This document shows, one piece after another, positions 9,978 through 21,446 of a DNA stretch of 64,000 nt (positions are counted from its first letter, which is position 1; every line of letters begins with the position of its first letter). The stretch is from contig OX442315.1 of NCBI GenBank assembly GCA_949358305.1, forward strand, positions 23,896,427 through 23,960,426. The letters are read 5' to 3'. A program made the position numbers and the translations under genes. The notes below the pieces were generated by a model. That model was given only the letters and a program-made list of their open reading frames with translations. It did not search any database and had not been told where the DNA came from. The DNA comes from Strigamia acuminata (lineage: Eukaryota > Arthropoda > Chilopoda > Geophilomorpha > Linotaeniidae).

Positions 9978-12900
9978 CAAACGCAAGCTAGTTTAACACA
10001 AATTAGCATTACTCGAGCTGAGTTCTTTTTGCGCCACTGTGTGAAGCCAAGTGTAATCACCTTTTCAACATTACTCTTCCATTTGGGTAATTCACAGCAT
10101 GTCCCTCGTTTGAGTTCTATTGCTGATACCCGTGAAAATCACTTGACCGCGCATAAAAGACGATAGTGAGTGGTGGCTAACAATGCTCGGCTGCATATAG
10201 CGAGGTATAGCGCCTTGGTCTTGCCTATCACATATCAATTTACGCGCAGCGGTAGCGCCTTTTACTGTAGGACCAACTACCAACTTCTTTGGAAGCGCCT
10301 TTTATCTTAGGACCAACTTCCTTGGAAGCACCTTTTATCTTAGGATCAACTTCCCCGGAAGCACCTTTTATCTTAGGATCAACTTCCTCCCAGACTCAAT
10401 GCCAAACTGTGAAAAACATCATTACTTGCAATTTGTGGGATCCATCCATTGCTGTCAAAAGAAACAAAAAAATAAAATTAATAACCAACAATAAATAAAA
10501 CATTAATTTAAATAAATTACCTGTAGAAATCTGCGTAGTGGTAAAATCCTTTTTCATCAGCAAACGCAAGCTAGTTTAACACAAATTAGCATTACTCGAG
10601 CTGAGTTCTTTTTGCGCCACTGTGTGAAGCCAAGTGTAATCACCTTTTCAACATTACTCTTCCATTTGGGTAATTCACAGCATGTCCCTCGTTTGAGTTC
10701 TATTGCTGATACCCGTGAAAATCACTTGACCGCGCATAAAAGACGATAGTGAGTGGTGGCTAACAATGCTCGGCTGCATATAGCGAGGTATAGCGCCTTG
10801 GTCTTGCCTATCACATATCAATTTACGCGCAGCGGTAGCGCCTTTTACTGTAGGACCAACTACCAACTTCTTTGGAAGCGCCTTTTATCTTAGGACCAAC
10901 TTCCTTGGAAGCACCTTTTATCTTAGGATCAACTTCCCCGGAAGCACCTTTTATCTTAGGATCAACTTCCTCCCAGACTCAATGCCAAACTGTGAAAAAC
11001 ATCATTACTTGCAATTTGTGGGATCCATCCATTGCTGTCAAAAGAAACAAAAAAATAAAATTAATAACCAACAATAAATAAAACATTAATTTAAATAAAT
11101 TACCTGTAGAAATCTGCGTAGTGGTAAAATCCTTTTTCATCAGCAAACGCAAGCTAGTTTAACACAAATTAGCATTACTCGAGCTGAGTTCTTTTTGCGC
11201 CACTGTGTGAAGCCAAGTGTAATCACCTTTTCAACATTACTCTTCCATTTGGGTAATTCACAGCATGTCCCTCGTTTGAGTTCTATTGCTGATACCCGTG
11301 AAAATCACTTGACCGCGCATAAAAGACGATAGTGAGTGGTGGCTAACAATGCTCGGCTGCATATAGCGAGGTATAGCGCATTGGTCTTGCCTATCACATA
11401 TCAATTTACGCGCAGCGGTAGCGCCTTTTACTGTAGGACCAACTACCAACTTCTTTGGAAGCGCCTTTTATCTTAGGACCAACTTCCCTGGAAGCACCTT
11501 TTATCTTAGGATCAACTTCCCCGGAAGCACCTTTTATCTTAGGATCAACTTCCTCCCAGACTCAATGCCAAACTGTGAAAAACATCATTACTTGCAATTT
11601 GTGGGATCCATCCATTGCTGTCAAAAGAAACAAAAAAATAAAATTAATAACCAACAATAAATAAAACATTAATTTAAATAAATTACCTGTAGAAATCTGC
11701 GTAGTGGTAAAATCCTTTTTCATCAGCAAACGCAAGCTAGTTTAACACAAATTAGCATTACTCGAGCTGAGTTCTTTTTGCGCCACTGTGTGAAGCCAAG
11801 TGTAATCACCTTTTCAACATTACTCTTCCATTTGGGTAATTCACAGCATGTCCCTCGTTTGAGTTCTATTGCTGATACCCGTGAAAATCACTTGACCGCG
11901 CATAAAAGACGATAGTGAGTGGTGGCTAACAATGCTCGGCTGCATATAGCGAGGTATAGCGCCTTGGTCTTGCCTATCACATATCAATTTACGCGCAGCG
12001 GTAGCGCCTTTTACTGTAGGACCAACTACCAACTTCTTTGGAAGCGCCTTTTATCTTAGGACCAACTTCCCTGGAAGCACCTTTTATCTTAGGATCAACT
12101 TCCCCGGAAGCACCTTTTATCTTAGGATCAACTTCCTCCCAGACTCAATGCCAAACTGTGAAAAACATCATTACTTGCAATTTGTGGGATCCATCCATTG
12201 CTGTCAAAAGAAACAAAAAAATAAAATTAATAACCAACAATAAATAAAACATTAATTTAAATAAATTACCTGTAGAAATCTGCGTAGTGGTAAAATCCTT
12301 TTTCATCAGCAAACGCAAGCTAGTTTAACACAAATTAGCATTACTCGAGCTGAGTTCTTTTTGCGCCACTGTGTGAAGCCAAGTGTAATCACCTTTTCAA
12401 CATTACTCTTCCATTTGGGTAATTCTTAGCATGTCCCTCGTTTGAGTTCTATTGCTGCTACCCGTGAAAATCACTTGACCGTGGCCGCGGAAGCGCCTTT
12501 TACTTTAGGACCAACTTCCCTGGAAGCGCCTTTCATCTTAGGACCAACTTCCTCCCAGACTCAATGCCAAAATGTAAAAAACATCATTATTTGTTCCTTT
12601 TTCCTTAATGAGCGTAATGACCAAGACGGGTTCCGAAACCAAAGATAATCACCTTTTTTTGAACCACTTTGCCCATTGGTCAAATGCCAATTCCTCACGA
12701 GTTGCCAGTTCGTGTTGGTCAAATGCCAATTCGTGAAAATCATTAAAATTCATTGAAAATCATTTCCCGGTTGGCGTGTCCCTCCCCTGGGACGTGTCCC
12801 CCCCCTGGGACTACTTGACTTAGTCAAATATGCCTGTAAGTGTGTGGTCACTTTTACCCGGTCTACGGAAGGTCCTTCTAGGCAGGACCGTCCTCCCAGT

Positions 12901-15900
12901 CTATTGATCACCAGCTCAAGCACAAACGCAAGCTAGTTTAACACAAATTAGCATTACTCGAGCTGAGTTCTTTTTGCGCCAACGTGTGAAGCCAAGTGTA
13001 ATCACCTTTTCAACATTATTCTTCCATTTGGGTAATTCACAGCATGCCCCTCGTTTGAGTTCTATTGCTGATACCCGTGAAAATCACTTGACCGCGCATA
13101 AAAGACGATAGTGAGTGGTGGCTAACAATGCTCGGCTGCATATAGCGAGGTATAGCGCCTTGGTCTTGCCTATCACATATCAATTTACACGCAGCGATAG
13201 CGCCTTTTACTGTAGGACCAACTACCAACTTCTTTGGAAGCGCCTTTTATCTTAGGACCAACTTCCCCGGAAGCACCTTTTATCTTAGGATCAACTTCCT
13301 CCCAGACTCAATGCCAAACTGTGAAAAACATCATTACTTGCAATTTGCGGGATCCATCCATTGCTTTTTACGCCACTGTTCGAAGCCAAGTGTAATCACC
13401 TTTTCAACATTACTCTTCCATTTGGGTAATTCACAGCATGTTCCTCGTTTGAGTTCTATTGCTGCTACCCGTGAAAATCACTTGACCGTGCACGCCACAC
13501 GTGTAAGTTTGGCAAGCGGAAGCGCCTTTTACTTTAGGACCAACTTCCCTGGAAGCGCCTTTCATCTTAGGACCAACTTCCTCCCAGACTCAATGCCAAA
13601 AGGTGAAAAACATCATTACTTGCAATTTGTGGGATCCATCCATTGCTGTCAAAAGAAACAAAAAAATAAAATTAATAACCAACAATAAATAAAACATTAA
13701 TTTAAATAAATTACCTGTAGAAATCTGCGTAGTGGTAAAATCCTTTTTCATCAGCAAACGCAAGCTAGTTTAACACAAATTAGCATTACTCGAGCTGAGT
13801 TCTTTTTGCGCCACTGCGTGAAGCCAAGTGTAATCACCTTTTCAACATTACTCTTCCATTTGGGTAATTCACAGCATGTCCCTCGTTTGAGTTCTATTGC
13901 TGATACCCGTGAAAATCACTTGACCGCGCATAAAAGACGATAGTGAGTGGTGGCTAACAATGCTCGGCTGCATATAGCGAAGTATAGCGCCTTGGTCTTG
14001 CCTATCACATATCAATTTACGCGCAGCGGTAGCGCCTTTTACTGTAGGACCAACTACCAACTTCTTTGGAAGCGCCTTTTATCTTAGGACCAACTTCCCT
14101 GGAAGCACCTTTTATCTTAGGATCAACTTCCCCGGAAGCACCTTTTATCTTAGGATCAACTTCCTCCCAGACTCAATGCCAAACTGTGAAAAACATCATT
14201 ACTTGCAATTTGTGGGATCCATCCATTGCTGTCAAAAGAAACAAAAAAATAAAATTAATAACCAACAATAAATAAAACATTAATTTAAATAAATTACCTG
14301 CAGAAATCTGCGTAGTGGTAAAATCCTTTTTCATCAGCAAACGCAAGCTAGTTTAACACAAATTAGCATGACTCGAGCTGAGTTCTTTTTGCGCCACTGC
14401 GTGAAGCCAAGTGTAATCACCTTTTCAACATTACTCTTCCATTTGGGTAATTCACAGCATGTCCCTCGTTTGAGTTCTATTGCTGATACCCGTGAAAATC
14501 ACTTGACCGCGCATAAAAGACGATAGTGAGTGGTGGCTAACAATGCTCGGCTGCATATAGCGAAGTATAGCGCCTTGGTCTTGCCTATCACATATCAATT
14601 TACGCGCAGCGGTAGCGCCTTTTACTGTAGGACCAACTACCAACTTCTTTGGAAGCGCCTTTTATCTTAGGACCAACTTCCCTGGAAGCACCTTTTATCT
14701 TAGGATCAACTTCCCCGGAAGCACCTTTTATCTTAGGATCAACTTCCTCCCAGACTCAATGCCAAACTGTGAAAAACATCATTACTTGCAATTTGTGGGA
14801 TCCATCCATTGCTGTCAAAAGAAACAAAAAAATAAAATTAATAACCAACAATAAATAAAACATTAATTTAAATAAATTACCTGTAGAAATCTGCGTAGTG
14901 GTAAAATCCTTTTTCATCAGCAAACGCAAGCTAGTTTAACACAAATTAGCATTACTCGAGCTGAGTTCTTTTTGCGCCACTGTGTGAAGCCAAGTGTAAT
15001 CACCTTTTCAACATTACTCTTCCATTTGGGTAATTCTTAGCATGTCCCTCGTTTGAGTTCTATTGCTGATACCCGTGAAAATCACTTGACCGTGCACGCC
15101 ACACGTGTTAGTTTGGCAGAAGCGGTAGCGCCTTTTACTGTAGGACCAACTACCAACTTCTTTGGAAGCGCCTTTTATCTTAGGACCAACTTCCCCGGAA
15201 GCACCTTTTATCTTAGGATCAACTTCCCCGGAAGCACCTTTTATCTTAGGATCAACTTCCTCTCAGACTCAATGCCAAACTGTGAAAAACATCATTACTT
15301 GCAATTTGTGGGTCCCATCCATTGCTGTCAAAAGAAACAAAAAATAAAATTAATAACCAACAATAAATAAAACATTAATTTGAATAAATTACCTGTAGAA
15401 ATCTGCGTAGTGGTAAAATCCTTTTTCATCAGCAAACGCAAGCTAGTTTAACACAAATTAGCATTACTCGAGCTGAGTTCTTTTTGCGCCACTGTGTGAA
15501 GCCAAGTGTAATCACCTTTTCAACATTACTCTTCCATTTGGGTAATTCACAGCATGTCCCTCGTTTGAGTTCTATTGCTGATACCCGTGAAAATCACTTG
15601 ACCGCGCATAAAAGACGATAGTGAGTGGTGGCTAACAATGCTCGGCTGCATATAGCGAAGTATAGCGCCTTGGTCTTGCCTATCACATATCAATTTACGC
15701 GCAGCGGTAGCGCCTTTTACTGTAGGACCAACTACCAACTTCTTTGGAAGCGCCTTTTATCTTAGGACCAACTTCCCTGGAAGCGCCTTTTATCTTAGGA
15801 CCAACTTCCCCGGAAGCACCTTTTATCTTAGAATCAACTTCCTCCCAGACTCAATGCCAAACTGTGAAAAACATCATTGCTTGCAATTTGCGGATCCCAT

Positions 15901-15960
15901 CCATTGTTGTCGAAAGAAACAAGAAAAAATAAACATTATCAATTTAAACAAATTACTTTT
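9978..15960. repeat. 583-bp tandem satellite array, about ten units
   Basis: The anchor CAAACGCAAGCTAG begins at 9978, 10561, 11144, 11727, 12310, 12923, 13755, 14338, 14921 and 15433. Six of the nine spacings are exactly 583 bp; the others are 613, 832 and 512 where units carry insertions or deletions. Units are almost identical, differing by single bases such as GGTATAGCG/AGTATAGCG, implying recent amplification or homogenisation. Each unit ends in a nested tract of 33-bp subrepeats (GGAAGC(A/G)CCTTTTATCTTAGG), usually three copies. The units starting at 9978 and 12923 share a different left flank (CACCAGCTCAA) from the rest (TTTTTCATCAG), so two array starts seem fused. Repeated 63- and 69-codon frames show no coding bias. 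Confidence 0.93.
12590..12922. other. Non-satellite segment inside the 583-bp array
   Basis: About 330 bp of sequence unlike the satellite separates the unit starting at 12310 from the unit starting at 12923. It contains a short repeat (GGTCAAATGCCAATTC twice, near 12678 and 12717), a CCTCCCCTGGGACGTGTCCC duplication near 12780 and a GC-richer end. It may be a fragment of the original flank copied together with the array start. No gene seen. Confidence 0.6.
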
Positions 15961-17089
15961 AGAAATCTGCAACTTCACGCGACGTGTTGCACAAAAGCCA
16001 AAATCCATGGAATGAGGCAGCAAGCGGTCGACCATTGGGTTTATGTGCTCTTTTGCATATTGCGTATCGAGTTCGTGTTTCCAGGTCGTCACTTGGAGAC
16101 ACGAATTCGATCAAAGACTTGCAAAACCTTTATTCTTCTAACTTTTGCAGACATTACATACACAAATCAGTCTCCAAACGGCAGCAATTAATTTCCCTGA
16201 AAAAAAGAAAAATAACAAACGAACAAACAACTTATTAATGGCAAAACATCCACGGTGTAATGCCATGCAAATAACATTACATGTCCTAATCGTGTTTCTT
16301 TTTACATACTCATGGTATAACATTAAGCCAGTATGAAACATACTTCTTCTGAAAAACATTGCAGATATAAATCGACCTGCAAAAAGAAAAAATCGTGACG
16401 CGCGCTTGAAAACTTTTCATGCCCCAACCCCAACTATTAAAATTCAATTGAAAACATTTCTGCATTCCTTCCATCCAAGTGTGACACATCAAATCATTAA
16501 ATTGAGCCTGTAGGAAAAATAATTAAATTTCTTTTCAAATTTTAGTAATCAACAAGTATTTCTTAATTCGTATTCACAGAAATGTTTCTAATTTACCAAG
16601 TTGGTTGCCAATGGTTGCTGCTGTTCTAGGCCATTACGTCACGTTTCGCTGCTCTTCTTCCTACAATGCAGTCTCGTTCTTATTTCCTGTCTTACGATCG
16701 GACTTACAACCAGTAGTTACGTCACTTCCGGGTAACGAATCGTAATACCGCTGGAAAGAGAAAAAAATAAAAATAAATAAACCAACAATTTATTAATGTC
16801 AAATTAAAAACATTTGAGAAAAATTGTGACAAGTATGGCCGTGCAGGAACTCTACATAAAGAAAGGACGCCTCAAATCTGTAGAAAAAATAAATTTCTTT
16901 TGCAATTTTAGTATTCATAAGCCTATCGTATTTCACATATAATTCAAAGCGAAATTTATTTACCCAAGTGTGTGTGCTGATGAACACACTCAGCCGCCAT
17001 TTGTTCGAATTACTAAGTTTCTTGAAAATTAAAAATTAAAAATACCAAAATTCATTAAGGAATTTCCTAAAATATTGATAAATTTAAAA
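15961..17089. other. AT-rich repeat-derived region, no gene
   Basis: Short open frames overlap on both strands near 15880-16360 without domains. Near 16590-16720 a diverged copy of the dispersed repeat family described at 17090 and 22080 appears (AATGGTTGCTGCTGTTCTAG, then ACGTCACG). The string AAATTTCTTTTG(C/A)AA(A/T)TTTAGTA(T/A)TCA recurs here and near 19900 and 20200, marking related blocks. Confidence 0.5.
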
Positions 17090-17460
17090 AGTGCACTTAC
17101 CAATCTACATTTTGAAGCTCAGGAAACTTTATTCCTCATCAAGGCGAGGAGAGATTCGATTTCACCGTGGTCCGCCTTCTGGTAGAAAAAAAAAACTAAA
17201 AATGCCAAAAATCGTTATAAATCTTAATTGTAGTTTAGATAAACAAACTCAAATTCCCACCTCGAACTGAGTAGATGGCTGAAGATTAATTCTCAATATA
17301 CCACCCAATGGTTGCCATTGACATCGCGTCAGACTGCATACTGTTCTACTTCCCACAATGCAATCTGGTTCTTACCTGCGGTCGCTGTGATTGGCTCAGA
17401 ACTGGCTTAGTTCTGAGCCACTTCTCTGCAATCCGCATGTGCATGATCTTTCTCATCAAG
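17090..17460. repeat. Dispersed repeat family, copy A
   Basis: The segment contains in order: ACTTACCAATCTACATTTTG, a CATCAAGG(C/A)G(A/G)GG block, CGCCTTCTGGTAGAAAAAAA, AAACAAACTCAAATTCCCAC, GGATGGCTGAAGATTAATTC-like sequence, CCCAATGGTTGCC, and TGTGATTGGCTCAGAAC. The same order is seen at 22080-22500 and 22640-23000. A fourth partial copy lies near 16590. Confidence 0.8.
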
Positions 17461-17754
17461 ACTAGGATATTGTGAATTTGATATTATTATTATTACTAAC
17501 CCCAAGGGCCATGTTTGAATTCAGGCATCGTTTACTGTGCTTTTCAAAAATATTAAAATATGGCTGATTCATTAAATTATTTCCAATATTTTTGTTAAAT
17601 TTGGAAAATATACTTACACATTTTGAACATCTAGGGACTTCATTTCCCATCTTGAAGTTGTGGATGGCTCAGAATCAAATCTCTAAAAATGGCTCTGAGA
17701 TTTATTTTCAATGTGGTCTGCTTTCTGTTTTAAAAAAAAAGAAATTTTATAATT

Positions 17755-19165
17755 TTATGAGAAAAATTGGGAATTTTACGAGAAAAATTGGGAATTTTAC
17801 GAGAAAAATTGGGAATTTTACGAGAAAAATTGGGAATTTTACGAGAAAAATTGGGAATTTTACGAGAAAAATTGGGAATTTTACGAGAAAAATTGGGAAT
17901 TTTTGCGAAAAAAATTGGGAAATTTTCCGAAAAAAATTGGAAATTTTGCGAGAAAAATTGGGAATTTTGCGAGAAAAATTGGGAATTTTACGAGAAAAAT
18001 TGGGAATTTTACGAGAAAAATTGGGAATTTTACGAGAAAAATTGGGAATTTTACGAGAAAAATTGGGAATTTTACGAGAAAAATTGGGAATTTTACGAGA
18101 AAAATTGGGAATTTTACGAGAAAAATTGGGAATTTTACGAGAAAAATTGGGAATTTTACGAGAAAAATTGGGAATTTTACGAGAAAAATTGGGAATTTTA
18201 CGAGAAAAATTGGGAATTTTACGAGAAAAATTGGGAATTTTACGAGAAAAATTGGGAATTTTACGAGAAAAATTGGGAATTTTTGCGAAAAAAATTGGGA
18301 AATTTTCCGAAAAAAATTGGAAATTTTGCGAGAAAAATTGGGAATTTTGCGAGAAAAATTGGGAATTTTGCGAGAAAAATTGGGAATTTTACGAGAAAAA
18401 TTGGGAATTTTACGAGAAAAATTGGGAATTTTACGAGAAAAATTGGGAATTTTACGAGAAAAATTGGGAATTTTACGAGAAAAATTGGGAATTTTACGAG
18501 AAAAATTGGGAATTTTACGAGAAAAATTGGGAATTTTACGAGAAAAATTGGGAATTTTACGAGAAAAATTGGGAATTTTACGAGAAAAATTGGGAATTTT
18601 ACGAGAAAAATTGGGAATTTTACGAGAAAAATTGGGAATTTTACGAGAAAAATTGGGAATTTTACGAGAAAAATTGGGAATTTTACGAGAAAAATTGGGA
18701 ATTTTACGAGAAAAATTGGGAAGTTTACGAGAAAAATTGGGAATTTTACGAGAAAAATTGGGAATTTTACGAGAAAAATTGGGAAGTTTACGAGAAAAAT
18801 TGGGAATTTTACGAGAAAAATTGGGAATTTTACGAGAAAAATTGGGAATTTTACGAGAAAAATTGGGAATTTTACGAGAAAAATTGGGAATTTTACGAGA
18901 AAAATTGGGAATTTTACGAGAAAAATTGGGAAGTTTACGAGAAAAATTGGGAATTTTACGAGAAAAATTGGGAATTTTACGAGAAAAATTGGGAAGTTTA
19001 CGAGAAAAATTGGGAATTTTACGAGAAAAATTGGGAATTTTACGAGAAAAATTGGGAAGTTTACGAGAAAAATTGGGAATTTTACGAGAAAAATTGGGAA
19101 TTTTACGAGAAAAATTGGGAATTTTACGAGAAAAATTGGGAAGTTTACGAGAAAAATTGGGAATT
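17755..19165. repeat. 21-bp minisatellite, about 67 units
   Basis: The unit ACGAGAAAAATTGGGAATTT(T) is 21 bp and is repeated about 67 times with very little variation. Because 21 is a multiple of three and the unit lacks stops in all three plus-strand frames and one minus-strand frame, it produces open frames of up to 529 codons encoding heptapeptides such as NFTRKIG. Two internal variants mark higher-order duplication. A cluster with TTGCGAAAAA and TTTCCGAAAAA occurs near 17899 and again 378 bp (18 units) later. GGGAAGTTT units recur at 18721, 18784, 18931, 18994, 19057 and 19141, all at multiples of 21. I call it noncoding. Confidence 0.95.
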
Positions 19166-19169
19166 TTTC

Positions 19170-19890
19170 TTGCAATTCTAATCTGGCTGTGAGTTTCGGT
19201 TGAATAAAATTTTTTTAAAAAATCGATATTTCAATTTTTTTTCGATTTTAATCATTTTTTCGTGTTTTTACGCCGATTAAACCTGATATTAAATGATTTC
19301 TACACAGACTGAGCCCTATTATTACACGGTTTAACACTGTTTAACCCCGATAATACACGTTTTACGTTGTCAGACGACAGTTGTCAGTTAACACTACTAT
19401 AGATGCTTCACTGAATCAAAATTAACAAATACATATGATGTTTTTACTTTTAATATTTTTTTTGGTTTAACTTTGAAAAAGTTTACTTTAAAATAATGTG
19501 AAACTATTGTTAAAAGGTATCGTACTGCCTCATTTAAACCCCCGGGTTCATTCAAACGCCGGGCCCGAATAAACGCCGGGGCTTCGGCGGCGTTTATTGC
19601 ACCGCGCGCCGCCCCGAACCGACTTTACCGGGAGGGGGTCGGTATTTCAAAACTTTACAAAATATTTTTAATAACTTATTATAAAAACGTGTGAACTCAT
19701 GTAAAATTCGGATAGAATAATGCAAAAACGTCTAAAATCGGGTTCAAACCGTGTAAAATCGTGCTCCATCGAGTTCAAACTGTATAAGAATGCGCAAAAA
19801 CATACAAAATGATTAAAATCGAAAAAAAAATTGATAAAACTGTAAGACGTATTAAAAACGGGAGGACACTACGTTAAACCAGTTGGAAAA
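19170..19890. repeat. Duplicated segment, copy 1
   Basis: The segment shares ordered blocks with 20553-21073: CTTGCAATTCTAATC, GTTGTCAGACGACAG, AGATGCTTCACTG, CATATGATGTTTTTACT, TTTGAAAAAGTTTACTT, AATAATGTGAAACTATTG, CGTGTGAACTCATGTAAAAT and TCGGATAGAATA. Copy 1 carries an extra 120-bp GC-rich insertion (19521-19640). It begins directly at the end of the 21-bp minisatellite. Confidence 0.88.
19521..19640. mobile_element. GC-rich 120-bp insertion with a hairpin and a GGTAT duplication
   Basis: GGTAT at 19516-19520 and 19641-19645 flanks a 120-bp GC-rich block absent from the second copy of this segment, where a single GGTAT stands at 20834-20838. The insert holds repeated AAACGCCGGG motifs and a perfect stem AATAAACGCCG / CGGCGTTTATT around a short loop near 19568-19597. 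Empty site, 5-bp target duplication and hairpin together indicate a small nonautonomous insertion. No coding capacity. Confidence 0.7.
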
Positions 19891-20552
19891 AATAAATTTC
19901 TTTTGAAAATTTATTATTCATATTTAATATTCATATTCATATTCATATTCACATTTAATTTGAGGCAAAATTTATTCACCCAAGTATATGTGCTCATGAA
20001 CAGACTCGTTCGAATTCAGCAAGTTTCGTAAAAATTAAAAATACCGAAATTCATTAAATTATTTCCTAAAAACCTCAATAACACACGTTTTTAAATCTTT
20101 CTACATTCCTTCCAAGCAAGTATCGCCGTGCAGGATCACTACATAAAGAAGGGGCACCTCAAATCTTTACAATAAGCTTGTAGAAAAAATAAATCTCTTT
20201 TAAAATTTTAATATTCAACCAGCATATCTTAATTCGTATTGAATTTGAGACGGAATTTACCTCAATTTATAAAGTGATTAAGTTGTAAATAATGAATGTT
20301 TTAAGATTTACTTACACAAGTGTGTGTTTGTGCATTTCCTCGTCGAACTCGAACATGTCGACGAAGGCCAATTGTGGTGTCATTATGGTGGCTGTATAAT
20401 TTAATCTGAAATAAAGAGGAAAGCAAATTAAATACATAATTTACACAAAAATATTTAAAATAATAAATTTTCAAAAGAAAATTTATATTTTTATTAATAT
20501 TTTTCTTATTTTTCCTTTTGTCCCCCATTATTCATGTAAAATTCCAAATTGT
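19891..20552. other. AT-rich spacer with repeat fragments
   Basis: Contains TTCATATTTAATATTCATATTC microsatellite-like runs at about 19915-19960 and fragments of the AAATTTATT(C/A)ACCCAAGT(A/G)T block also seen near 16960. No gene found; a 75-codon minus-strand frame at 20301-20528 is lysine/asparagine-rich and has no domain. Confidence 0.4.
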
Positions 20553-21073
20553 TCTTGCAATTCTAATCGAACTGGAAGTTTTACTTGTAGGTGAATAAAA
20601 GTTTTCAAAAAATCAATTTTTTAATTTTTTTTTGTGCTTTTACAACTGTTTAACCTCAATAACACACGTTTTTAAACTTTTTACGTTGTCAGACGACAGC
20701 AGTCAGTTAACACTAGATGCTTCACTGCATCACAAATTAACAAATACCGCATATGATGTTTTTACTCTTAATATTTTTTTTTGGTTTAACTTTGAAAAAG
20801 TTTACTTAAAAATAATGTGAAACTATTGTTAAAGGTATTTCAATACTTTTCAAGAATTTTTTAATAAATTATTATAAAAACGTGTGAACTCATGTAAAAT
20901 TCGGATAGAATAAAAATCGTGCTATACCAAGTTCAAACAGTGTAAAATCGCGCTATATCGGGTTCAAACAGTGTAAGAATGCTCAAAAGCATGACAAAAT
21001 GATTAAAATCGGAAAAAAAATCAAAAATCAAAAATCGAAAAAATTTATTATAAACGGAAGGACACCACATTAA
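20553..21073. repeat. Duplicated segment, copy 2
   Basis: Second copy of the segment at 19170-19890, lacking the GC-rich insertion and with a shorter 3' part. Divergence is mainly small indels and A/T changes, so the duplication is older than the units of the 583-bp array. Confidence 0.85.
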
Positions 21074-21074
21074 A

Positions 21075-21396
21075 CTATAGTTCGCGCACAGTATCTTGAT
21101 GCTAAATTCGTACTGCGCATCCCATTCTGCGCAGACGATTTTCTAATTCCAGAAGTTATTTAGCAGTATTAAGCCTAATATTAGGCCTAATAATGCTAAA
21201 ATAAAGTAAATAAAAACAATAAACTCATATTTAAAAGTAATTTACAACTTAGTACCAAAATATTTTTGTTTATTTACCTTGTTTTCGCATCATTAGGCCT
21301 AATACTGCAATATAACAACTGGAAATAGAAAATCGTCTGTGCAGTATGGGATGCCGCGTACGAATTTAGCATCAAGATACTGTGCACGAACTGTAG
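21075..21396. mobile_element. Fold-back MITE with TA-flanked inverted repeats
   Basis: The left end CTATAGTTCGCGCACAGTAT and the reverse complement of the right end CTACAGTTCGTGCACAGTAT match and stay similar for at least 100 bp (through the GACGATTTTCTA block) and more weakly towards the centre, so most of the 322-bp element is one inverted repeat. TA steps next to the ends suit a Tc1/mariner-type origin. There is no transposase; it would need one in trans. Confidence 0.85.
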
Positions 21397-21446
21397 TAGG
21401 GAAAAACAAATTTCTTTGTAAATGTAATATTCATAAGCAATATGAT

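Noticed and set aside
10092-15738. Repeated 63-codon minus-strand and 69-codon plus-strand frames
   Set aside because: They recur once per 583-bp satellite unit, overlap on opposite strands and contain satellite subrepeats; substitutions do not favour synonymous sites.
17592-19203. Open frames of 429-529 codons encoding heptad repeats
   Set aside because: They are the trivial result of a stop-free 21-bp minisatellite, open in several frames and on both strands, with no start context, splice support or codon bias.
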